Source of the DNA: Chionoecetes opilio
Taxonomy: Eukaryota; Arthropoda; Malacostraca; Decapoda; Majidae
Direction of reading: 5' to 3'
DNA length: 64,000 bases
NCBI GenBank assembly: GCA_016584305.1
Contig: JACEEZ010015331.1
Coordinates: 26,001-90,000, forward strand
The position numbers were made by a program, and so were the translations under genes. Below the pieces are notes generated by a model, which did no database searches, was not told where the DNA came from, and saw nothing but the letters and a program-made list of their open reading frames with translations. Below are positions 56,172 to 64,000 of this stretch, piece by piece (position 1 is the stretch's first letter; every line of letters starts with the position of its first letter).

Positions 56172-56443
56172 TATGAAAATAATGATAGTTATACCAATGC
56201 GGGTCTGTTCAAATTACTCGCGGGAAGGAAGGCGATACTTTTTAAAATGCTTCGTCTATAATTGACAAGTGGCATCTGAACATTCCTCAACGGTCTTGAT
56301 GGACTGCCCGTGCCTTAAACAAGCTGCCATATGTAAGATATATCTCTCAGAAGTCAGTAGGCTGCCATAGAGTACATTTTCTGAATTCCCGTGTGGAAGA
56401 GCTGTGTTATGATGTCGCAAACAATACTTTGGCGCGCTGTGTA

Positions 56444-56939
56444 ACACACATTTCAGCAAGTGTTATTGGATTGGGATTCATAATCCAAGACGGTGCTTGG
56501 ACGACAAAAACACGGCTCAGCCTACGCACTGGTACCCGACCTTTGCTTTTTTTTTGCCACCTATTTTACGCGTTTTGGGATTACATCATACAGTACTGTA
56601 TATCAAGATGTCAGCTCAATCACGCAAGGGTGTCTCCAGCAGGAAGGGAATGAAATTGAAGAGCCTGAGCCTGCAGGAAAAGGTGAAAGTGCTGGCAAGG
56701 ATGGATGCAGGTGCATCCATGCATGCTATTTGTGCTGAGTTTGATATCAAATCCAGCACATTGTACCCGTTCACTGGTAAGTGTAGTTTTTATGCTTTTA
56801 CAGTACTGTATTTTGCAATTTTTTTATTTTTTTTACTTTTTTTAGCCCATATCAGAGGAGGACATTGCCTAACATGGCACATTGAACAACTCAGCAAGGG
56901 CCAGAGCCCCTATCGTGCCCAGTTATAAGGCTTTTACTG
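56444..56939 (+). mobile_element. Tigger-like element T-d (right part)
   Basis: Contains the promoter-side region, the first exon (56608-56776), a T-rich intron and the right TIR ...GTTATAAGGCTTTTACTG ending 56939 next to TA. Its left TIR is missing; the fold-back element adjoins it. Confidence 0.8.
56608..56776 (+). pseudogene. Tigger/pogo transposase first exon (best copy)
   Basis: ATG at 56608 encodes MSAQSRKGVSSRKGMKLKSL, LQEKVKVLARMDAGAS, HAICAEFDIKSSTLY. The second part is a CENP-B/pogo N-terminal helix-turn-helix. A donor GTAAGTG begins at 56777. The exons with the second DNA-binding domain and the DDE domain are absent, so this is an internally deleted, nonautonomous copy. Confidence 0.8.
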
Positions 56940-57254
56940 TAATAATCATGATTATCAGCCATTTTTAGATGTTAACGGGTTTGTCATTTCAGCACATAGG
57001 CAAATAGTTTCTCAATATCAACTAAATAGAATTTAACAAATTATGTTTTCCCTTGACGCATTGATTTTCAAGGATTTTTTGTATATTAGCTTTTTAACCA
57101 TCATATTTTTATAGAATAGAAAGTGGCACATGTTGTGGTACATTTTGTAATATTTAGTGGTACGAACGGTACATTTTCAGTGAAGCGTACAGTACAAATA
57201 TTCTTCCCGAGGTGGCAACGCTGTGCCCGTCCCATCCGTGTGTGTGTGTGTGAG

Positions 57255-57366
57255 GCATGTGGTGGAAGATGTAGGAACACTGATCTACATTCAAGACTGC
57301 CCAACATTGATCACTAAAACCTGTCGCCACGAGAGGTTTATGATTATCGCTTCATCTCCAAAAGAC
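57255..57366 (+). CDS. Candidate host gene, exon 1 (partial protein)
   Basis: Bounded by a TG-rich acceptor ending GTGTGAG (57247-57254) and a good donor GTGAGT (57367). After one base the frame reads HVVEDVGTLIYIQDCPTLIT, KTCRHERFMIIASSPKD: mixed hydrophobic/charged composition with no low complexity. It ends on a codon boundary, matching the next block. I do not recognise the family. No start codon is apparent upstream, so earlier exons are expected. Confidence 0.5.
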
Positions 57367-57690
57367 GTGAGTAGCGTGCCGGAGTTCACTGTTGTTCTTG
57401 TCTTGGTGCGAGAGATTGTTAGATTGTCTCATTTAAATAAAGAAACCATAAAATCTTGGTTTATCAAAGATGAGATGGTGAGGTTTAATTTAATACTAAG
57501 AGAAATGAGTTAAGTAACATTCTTGTGATCATTATTGTTGTCTCACCTCTTTCAAATTTCAAGCATCAATTCTGCTTTCCTACATCCATCCTGTCATCTC
57601 ACTCACTTTGTCTTCAATAAAGAGTTGATGTGCTCATGATATTCTTCATGTGTGGCAATGGCCCATGGTGTTACTTGGCTTTCATTTCAG

Positions 57691-57741
57691 CAATCCATTG
57701 TCTCATGGGACAGACGCACCCGCCGCGCAGGAAAAGGAAAG
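57691..57741 (+). CDS. Candidate host gene, exon 2
   Basis: 51 nt (17 codons, phase 0 on both sides) between TTTCATTTCAG and GTCAGT. Encodes QSIVSWDRRTRRAGKGK. Basic end suggests a linker or nuclear-type segment; function unknown. Confidence 0.45.
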
Positions 57742-58430
57742 GTCAGTAAAAAAAGTCAGGACATTTTGAACTTATTTCTTTACAAATTTTGATGGAAAAA
57801 ATCTCAAATGTAGTTTATAGAATTGCTAAAAAAAAAAATGGCTAAGACAAAATTTTAAATTTCTTTATTATTTTAGTGGGAAAATTATATATTTTATATT
57901 TTGCCTTGTCTAGAAAATCATTTCAATCTGATAGTTATCCTTCAATTACAGAAAAGTGTCTTATACAAAAAATAGCGTTTTTTTTTTGTCTTTCTAATGA
58001 TGTCTAGCCCGTTCCAATCCTCCAAACATTGATGGAGATAATAGGAGAAATATCAGAACTACTGGTTTTGAGATATTGCCTTTAAATATATTTTTTCTTT
58101 TATTTTACTGTGCCCATATGAGGAACCCAAACATGTAATTATTTATGACAGTACCCTCCTGAGTTTCGCGCTTGCTTTCTTCCGAAGGCATAGCGCTAAA
58201 CTCGAGGATCACGAAACTCGTGATATTGAAAACACTGAAAAAATGCTGATTTATTCCAGTGCAAGGTACACACAACTCTTGTTTTCCTGGATATCAGATT
58301 TGCCGGACAAAATTAGAGGTCTGGGGATATGTCAGAGTCCCGGACGAATGCCTGGTCCAGTCCGTAAATTGACAAAGTTGTCCGGCGGTCCGAGCGTCTC
58401 CTGTCACCCCTGGTCAGTGTCCGTGCCTCC
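57742..58430. other. Intronic or intergenic AT-rich sequence
   Basis: No gene or clear repeat recognised. A TTCGCGCTTGC / CGAAACTCG patch lies near 58166-58220 and a decayed LINE-like stretch may begin near 58240. Confidence 0.4.
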
Positions 58431-58435
58431 CACCA

Positions 58436-58908
58436 GGTGGCAGCATGCTCAGTGGTCGTATTGTTTACATTTGGGCACACGACACTCACGGTTCACCTGC
58501 ACTGCCTCCGTCAGTCCCCTGACCCCGACTGCCCCTGGTGCAGGAACATCTTGAGACTATTGAACACTTTCTGCTGCCTTCAGCAGGTGGCAGCGTGCTC
58601 AGCGGTCGTATTGTTTACATTTGGGCACACGACACTCACGGTTCACCTGCACCACCTCCGTTAGTCCCCTGACCCCCACTGCCCCTGGTGCAGGAACGTC
58701 TCTTGAGACTATTGAACACTTAATGCTGCCTCCCGCCAGGTGGCAGCATGCTCAGCGGTCGTATTGTTTACATTTGGGCACACAACACTCACGGTTCACC
58801 TGCACAGCCTCCGTTAGTCCCCTGACCCCTGGTGCAGGAACGTCTCTTGAGACTATTGAACACTTTCTGCTGCCTCCCGCCAGGTGGCAGCATGCTCAGC
58901 GGACGTAA
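58436..58908 (+). repeat. About 150-bp tandem repeat derived from a LINE C-terminus
   Basis: Units start (GGTGGCAGC) at 58436, 58586, 58739 and 58883 (lengths 150, 153, 144, then partial). Each translates to FTFGHTTLTVHLH, LRQSPDPDCPWCRN and ETIEHFLLPP, the zinc-binding CPWC...H tail seen after the RT/RNase H region of arthropod LINEs. The frame shifts between units. Confidence 0.85.
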
Positions 58909-59065
58909 AAGTCCGCGACGGGGTAGTTGATATTGGCGGTTGCTGGACAGTAAAATTAATACTAGAGTAGGATAAACGTCCAGGGGTGGGTAATGGCCTC
59001 GGATTGTTGCGATTCCCGGACCAGTGCTCCCCCCTATTAGTCCGGGAAAACGAGGGTTGTGTGTA
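58909..59065. other. No recognised feature
   Basis: Short spacer between the tandem repeat and a Tigger-like end. Confidence 0.35.
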
Positions 59066-59165
59066 CACTAAAACCCTTATAACTCGGCACGATAGGGGCT
59101 CTGGCCTTGCCAAGTTATTCAATATGCCGAGTTATGCAAATGCCCTCCTGATATGGGTACAAATT
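59066..59165. repeat. Tigger-like terminal fragment
   Basis: CACTAAAACCCTTATAACTC, GGCACGATAGGGGCTCTGGC, GCCGAGTTATGCAA and TGATATGGG match the left 100 bp of T-c. Confidence 0.8.
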
Positions 59166-59215
59166 CAAAATTTTGTAAATACATTACCCTGAAAATGCCC
59201 CGAGTCCCTGTCCAG

Positions 59216-59400
59216 CCAGCAGTGAATGGGTACCGGATGTTAGCCGGGGGTTTGTGACCTGCCTCCCGGGGTGGTGGCTTCGGCTTACAATAGAGGAGAG
59301 GAGGAGATGAGAGGACCTAGTACGAAGCGATACTTGATCTTGATCTTGATATTACAGGTGGCCGATTCTTCATAGGCCAGGCCTTTGAACCGGCTGCTCC
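59216..59400 (+). repeat. Dispersed repeat (SINE/LINE tail) shared with 13995-14095
   Basis: GCAGTGAATGGGTACCGG and CCTCCCGGGGTGGTGGCTTCG as at 13995. It continues with GATCTTGATCTTGATATTAC, a phrase typical of RTE-type 3' tails. Confidence 0.55.
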
Positions 59401-59635
59401 TGTAGAGAAAAACACTCGTCCGACTCGTTTCGATCGCCACATAGGAACTGAAATGCTACCTGTAAACTATTGTTTATAAAGTCCTCTGCCAACCTAGACA
59501 GCATACACACCAAGGTCTGTTACGTATAAATTGTGTTTTTATTTTTTAGATAATATAGGATTATTTTATTGCTTTAAAAAAATTCTTTTAGAAGTTTGCT
59601 TTTAGCAGTTTTGGTATATTAATTTATAAACTATT

Positions 59636-59722
59636 TTAGCCTGATGATGCCAAGTGCCATTGGCGAAACGTTGCACGCGCATAAACAACCTCAAGAATGA
59701 CGAGTGTCTTTGTCACCCTGAA
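59636..59722 (+). repeat. Penelope-like 3' tail with hammerhead-like motif
   Basis: CTGATGA (59641-59647), a 5-bp stem GCCAA/TTGGC with a 6-nt loop, then GAAAC (59665-59669), followed by GTTGCAC. Hammerhead ribozymes have CUGAUGA-stem II-GAAA and occur in Penelope-like elements. An extra U before stem II and no obvious stem I make activity doubtful. Confidence 0.4.
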
Positions 59723-59726
59723 ATGT

Positions 59727-59729
<3 letters not shown>

Positions 59730-59822
<93 letters not shown>
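59730..59822. repeat. TA microsatellite
   Basis: About 90 bp of (TA)n with one AAAA interruption, directly abutting a Tigger-type end. Confidence 0.95.
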
Positions 59823-59825
<3 letters not shown>

Positions 59826-61184
59826 TAAAACCTCTCTTATTCGGACTGACATTATTTGGACCACCTCCTCTTTTTTTTCTTTTTTTTTAGGGGTCGAAAT
59901 TTCCTAGCCTAGAATTTTTTTCTTCTTTTTTTAGGGGTTGAAATTTACCAACCTGTTACGTCCCCAGCCACACTTCACCACACTGCAGCTCCTTGCTGCA
60001 AAGACATGCACAGTAAATATTGTGCAATACCTAACACTGTACCTTGCTTCTCCCTTAGAGAAGTCATCCCAGGCTGGCAGGTTGGCAACTAGATTTTCAC
60101 TCCCCACACCTCACTCTCATAACCACATCTCACTCTCACAACCACCATGCAAATATTTACTCACTTCTCCAATTTTAACATATTATATATTTTCACAATC
60201 ATACATGTACATAAACAAATAAATAATTTTATGATGGCCCATTGATGACTCGTGCATCAAATCAATCATGAAATCATCCCACAACACAGTCTGCACCACT
60301 GCAAGTCATCACCACTCCAATCATACATACAATCACACAACAAAGCAAAGAAATATATCTTTGATAGCCCTGTGATGACTCAAGCATCAATCCACCATCC
60401 AACACCATCACCACATACCAGGCTACTCGCCAAAGTTAAGCACACACCATCACACGCCATCAGGCTACACGCCAGTCAAGCACATACACAAACCACACAC
60501 CAGGCTACACACATCCGACACAACCAGCTGCTGCTCACGCCACACACCTCCGACACAAATACACCATACACCATCAGTCAATCACACACCAAGTCAATCA
60601 CACACCCAACACACAATTACTTCCCTTATACCACTCTCAGCACAACACGTGGCCTATCCACGGAGCCTCCACAGCCAGCTCCTCACAGTAAGCTGTCCAC
60701 CCAAAAAGAGAACCCCGCTTCACCTGCTGTCCACCTCATCAACATGCTCGCTTAATTAACGGGACCACAATCACTCCACAGAAAATGTTTTAGGGGTGAC
60801 TAAGGGTAACACTCCACAGAAAATGTTTCAGGGGTGACTAAGGGTAACACTCCACAGAAAATGTTTTAGGGGTGACTAAGGGTAACACTCCATAGAAAAT
60901 GTTTTAGGGGTGACTAAGGGTAACACTCCATAGAAAATGTTTTAGGGGTGACTAAGGGTAACACTCCACAGAAAATGTTTTAGGGGTGACTAAGGGTAAC
61001 AAACCTAGAATTTTTTTTTTCTACAGGGTTTGAAATTTCCAAATCTAGATTTTTTTTTTTTTTTAATATAATTTTTTTTTAACATATGTAAATACCCCCA
61101 TATATAATCCCCCCATTATTCGGATCCTTGCATTACTCGGACCACTCCTTGGTCCAATTAGTCCCAATATGAGAGGTTTTACTG
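59823..61184. mobile_element. Second Tigger-type element (T2), nonautonomous
   Basis: CAGTAAAACCTCTCTTATTC at 59823 and ...GAGAGGTTTTACTG ending 61184 (14 perfect bases, then imperfect), each flanked by TA. The interior has CA-rich low-complexity sequence (60250-60740) and six 38-bp tandem repeats. No transposase. It lies in the proposed intron between exons 2 and 3 of the candidate host gene. Confidence 0.85.
60772..60999 (+). repeat. Six 38-bp tandem repeats
   Basis: Unit starts CACTCCACAGAAAATGTTTT and ends GACTAAGGGTAA; six copies start at 60772, 60810, 60848, 60886, 60924 and 60962 with two variant positions (C/T). Confidence 0.97.
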
Positions 61185-61192
61185 TACTATAT

Positions 61193-61592
61193 TATTACTG
61201 TTATATTATTCAATTATTATATTATAGTATCATATTATTGTAATTATACTATATTATTATATTAATATTTTATAAAATAAAAAACAGATTTTAATCAGTT
61301 ATTTTTTTCTGTGATAATAATCGATTATATTTATTTGATTGCAATCATTATATTCATCCTGCCCGCCCAGGCCACAGAAGAGGAAGAAGAGGAGGTGGTA
61401 ATGAGAGCTGTGCAAGAGAGATGCTTCCATAAACACCTGATGGTAACGGTGGGTGGAAGACAAATGCTATGGGAGTATTAGTAGAGTGTAGGGTTTGTGT
61501 GGATGTCCTTAGCAAATATCCAGCCTATTTTTCTCTTTGTAATAGCAAGTCTTTTCTGTCAACTTTTGCCCAGTCATTTATAAGTTCACACA
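61193..61592 (+). repeat. Direct duplication D1 (contains exon 3)
   Basis: Nearly identical to 62315-62690, differing by a ~30-bp AT indel and few substitutions. Confidence 0.9.
61370..61441 (+). CDS. Candidate host gene, exon 3
   Basis: 72 nt, phase 0 to phase 0, between CCTGCCCGCCCAG and GTAACG. Encodes ATEEEEEEVVMRAVQERCFH then KHLM: acidic run followed by a likely helix. A second copy is at 62477-62548 with one conservative change (Val to Ile). Confidence 0.5.
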
Positions 61593-61598
61593 CCCCAG

Positions 61599-61674
61599 GA
61601 GGAGGAAGGGGGATACCTGGGCGATGACGAAGCTTACAGGCCCTTCACCCCGGCACGAGCTGCTTTGTCAAGCG
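61599..61674 (+). CDS. Candidate host gene, exon 4
   Basis: 76 nt between CACACCCCAG and GTAAGC, entering in phase 0 and leaving one base over. Encodes EEEGGYLGDDEAYRPFTPAR then AALSS. Acidic and proline-containing, probably disordered. Continues in phase to the next block. Confidence 0.5.
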
Positions 61675-61754
61675 GTAAGCGGTGTGTGTTGGTGTTGGAG
61701 TGTTGTTAGGATGAGCTCTTAAAACAATGTTCTTACACTATAATGTGTTCCTAG

Positions 61755-61800
61755 AAACCTCCAAGATGAATCACCCTGACTCACCAACCACCACACACAG
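61755..61800 (+). CDS. Candidate host gene, exon 5
   Basis: 46 nt between TTCCTAG and GTAAGG. The left-over G of exon 4 completes a Glu codon, giving ETSKMNHPDSPTTTHR. Weaker than exons 3 and 4 because it is short and low in information. Confidence 0.35.
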
Positions 61801-61839
61801 GTAAGGTAAAGATGGGGCATACGCTATGCTGCGCGTGGC

Positions 61840-62093
61840 ATTCGGTGCTCATTTTGGCATTAGCCCTTGGAGCCTGTGGTGGGTGAGGACCCGTTACCCC
61901 GGGACACAGGGCTAGTGTGACACCCGGGTTACCACAGTTACCTTCCCCAGGTTACCCCTGGTACTCATTTATCAACCCCGAAATGAAGGAAGAACAGCTG
62001 GGTAGGCTGGTCACCGACTTGCCCTGACCCGGGATCGAACCAGGGCCCGCAGATTCTTAGCCAGGCACGCTAGCCACTGCACCACGGAGGCAG
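61840..62093 (-). repeat. tRNA-derived SINE (SINE-3), minus strand
   Basis: Read from 62093 on minus: GCTGCCTCCGTGGTGCAGTG (box A TGGTGCAGTGGCTAGCGTG) and GGTTCGATCCCGG (box B, 62041-62029), then a body without tRNA pairing. The first 70 nt resemble a tRNA, but the acceptor stem does not close, so SINE. Confidence 0.8.
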
Positions 62094-62314
62094 CGACACA
62101 GGGGTGGAACAAAATTCGAATTTTTTGATAAAAATCTTTTTTTATTAAAATCGGATTCCAATCCATATCATATCATATCCACGGAAATTTTCGGGAATAT
62201 TCCAAAAAACGCGACATACTATTCCAGATAAGGGGACCATGCCCCCCGCGAGATGCGTCGTAGGGTGGGTGAGGCGACGCGCCCCCCAGCGTTTGCCCCC
62301 AATGATTGATTGAT

Positions 62315-62690
62315 TGTATTATATTATTACTATTATATTATTTAATTATTATATATAGTATCATATTATTGTAATTATAAAATAAAAAACTGATTTTAAT
62401 CAGTTATTTTTTTCTGTGATAATAATTATTATATTTATTTGATTGCAATCATTATATTTTCATCCTGCCCGCCCAGGCCACAGAAGAGGAAGAAGAGGAG
62501 GTGATAATGAGAGCTGTGCAAGAGAGATGCTTCCATAAACACCTGATGGTAACAGTGGGTGGAAGACAAATGCTATGGGAGTATTAGTAGTGTGTAGGGT
62601 TTGTGTGGATGTCCTTAGCAAATATCCAGCCTATTTTTCTCTGTGATAGCAAGTTTTTTCTGTCAACTTTTGCCCAGTCATTTATAAGTT
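62315..62690 (+). repeat. Direct duplication D2 (contains the exon 3 copy)
   Basis: Second copy of D1, 1.1 kb downstream; ends at TTTATAAGTT, where the two diverge. Confidence 0.9.
62477..62548 (+). CDS. Candidate host gene, duplicated exon 3
   Basis: Same 72-nt block as 61370-61441 with intact splice sites (CCCGCCCAG / GTAACA) and frame; GTA to ATA changes Val to Ile. It could be an alternative or relic exon. Confidence 0.4.
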
Positions 62691-63840
62691 TATATCAGTA
62701 ACTAAGTCTCCTTATCTTTTCACAAAACACAGTGAATTAAGAGTGTGACAGCACAGTAGGACAGAGCACAAAAAAGTCACAATAAGCACATTAAGTAAAC
62801 CAGCAAATCACTAAAATTGACTCACAAGGCACAATACATACAAGCAACAAAGACGTTGTATGTACTCTTGGGGACGCCGCGTGATACACTAGACTCGAGA
62901 GGGTACGGTAGGTAAGGGACAAGGGAGGGGTGCGCAGACCTCTTCCACTGCCCACAAACTCGTCTCTGCGCATCTGAATCATTGTACATTGTCCAGGGTT
63001 GTGAATTTTTGTAGGCCACATTGTCGTACCGAACCACCAGAATTATCAGATTTTTGTCCAAGCGAGCGAAGCGAGCTTGGACAGCCGAAGACAGGTGAAA
63101 TCAGGTGTCATATAGGCTTGTAAAATGTTTCCACGAATGTGTGGGCAAGAAAGATACAGAGGCGCAAAGGAAGAAATTTGGCACAGAAAGTTATATTTGT
63201 CTCTTAACTCATTGTCCAAGCGAGCGAAGCGAGCTTTTAGCATTTATGCTAAAATTTGTAATATATTGTGCCTGGCGACATTAGTGCAGTGCCGAAAATA
63301 GTGCATTAGTGCAGTGGAAATAAAATGTGTTCGTAGCCTTCACAACAACAGTGTCTTTTAGCGTCGCCGAGAGGCAGGCCGCTTGTGTTAGGCCTCATAT
63401 AACCACTATAACTCGTGTTTCTAATGCAGTTATAGGTGTTATTTAGGGTTAGCGTGGTGTTATATACGTGGTAGGATGTGTGTGAGGTGTTAAATATGCC
63501 ATTTCAGCTGTGGGTACAGAGAGGAGGAAGAATAACAATTATGAAATACCACCACTACCACCACCACCAGATTGATTATCGTACAACCTTAGGTAAAATC
63601 ATATAGTCAGTAAATGACTTTATAAGGGAGTCAGTAAATTACTTTATAATAAATAATATTTAGTAAGTAACTTGCAACTTACTTTAGTAAATAACTTGGT
63701 CATTTTACTCACCCCAGTTTGAATGTCGTAGCATTGGATTTTCGATCTCGTATATTGGAAATAGACCCTAATTTACACATCTCGTATCATCGGATTCTCG
63801 TATATCAAATGCTCGTATAACGGGACCTCCCTGTATATAT
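62691..63840. other. No recognised gene
   Basis: AT-rich; contains the GCGAGCGAAGCGAGC repeats listed below and, near 63735-63832, a CTCGTAT-rich stretch ending TAACGGGACCTCCCTG before TA, which looks like one end of another Tigger/mariner-type element. Confidence 0.4.
63056..63234 (+). repeat. Two direct repeats of GTCCAAGCGAGCGAAGCGAG, 156 bp apart
   Basis: Copies at 63056 and 63212. The second is followed by a perfect hairpin TTTTAGCAT-TT-ATGCTAAAA (63234-63253). Confidence 0.85.
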
Positions 63841-63870
63841 ATATATATATCTATATATATATATATATAA
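63833..63870. repeat. TA microsatellite
   Basis: (TA)n with one CTATA interruption. Confidence 0.9.
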
Positions 63871-64000
63871 TCGTGTAAACAGTTATATGCCTATCACTGC
63901 GTGTTTGCACCTACACTGTATGGTTCCATGAACCCAAGCGATGTTATGAGAGAGAATGATCTCTGGCTGCTACCCACGTCATCGTAATTGGCGCTAATTT

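Larger units (their letters stand above)
55395..56441. mobile_element. Tc1-like fold-back element with about 480-bp inverted arms
   Basis: Left arm 55395-55880 and right arm 55964-56441 are inverted copies separated by 83 bp. Ends CACAGC(A/G)CGCCAAAG are flanked by TA on both sides. Both arms encode the same transposase N-terminus. Confidence 0.85.

Noticed and set aside
60252..60755. 167-codon H/T-rich open frame
   Set aside because: Low-complexity CA-rich interior of a nonautonomous Tigger-type element; no homology signal.

Overview
The window reads as nuclear DNA of an arthropod, most likely a decapod crustacean. Reasons: a secreted CUB-domain trypsin-like protease of the type known from lobsters and crabs; short TTAGG/CCTAA (arthropod telomere-type) arrays in dispersed repeats; long CA, GA, TA and CT microsatellites; and a dense mix of CR1-like and Jockey-like LINEs, Ty3/gypsy, hAT, Tigger/pogo, Tc1 and MULE elements. 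There are no bacterial operons, CRISPR arrays, rRNA genes or convincing tRNA genes. The species cannot be fixed from sequence alone.

Layout. 1-568 is a CR1-like LINE piece ending at the only N (569). 570-10139 is a poor-quality stretch with inflated homopolymers; degraded CR1 3' ends and SINEs can still be recognised in it. 10140-10495 is a clean CR1 3' end. 10.7-13.45 kb (minus) holds the best gene: a CUB-serine protease whose two exons (13372-13443 and 10929-12116) join in phase. 13.5-22 kb is SINEs, microsatellites, LINE debris and two copies of an unclassified hairpin-rich repeat. 22.8-29.1 kb is a three-level nest: a Jockey-like LINE (plus) split by a hAT element with 8-bp TSD CCTATCAC, itself split by a gypsy element with 5-bp TSD ATAGG. 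The gypsy gag/pol overlap carries a TTTAAAC slippery site followed by a predicted hairpin. 29.4-33 kb has a third copy of the hairpin-rich repeat and long TA/GA arrays.

33.3-49.1 kb is the most unusual part. It contains a TA-flanked element with GGGTACGCCGTA termini and a decayed, unassigned transposase-like gene (33345-35322); a Harbinger-like nonautonomous element (35661-36957); an element with about 540-bp inverted termini around a decayed gene with a possible PIN/FEN-like nuclease region and a Cys-rich C-terminus (38008-40670); nested inverted repeats and a 70-bp near-perfect hairpin; and a MULE (about 43490-49065) with a PHD-like first exon, a FLYWCH finger and a DDE domain, interrupted by a second TA-flanked element whose protein shares an LGRxLFWxxC motif with the first. 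49.7-56.9 kb is MITEs, SINE-carrying Tigger copies and a Tc1-like fold-back element.

57.2-62.6 kb (plus) contains five short exon-like blocks with good splice sites and compatible phases. I think they belong to an unrecognised host gene, with a Tigger-type element in one intron and one exon duplicated about 1.1 kb downstream. Most genes here are decayed mobile-element genes; the protease and the candidate host gene are the only likely cellular genes.
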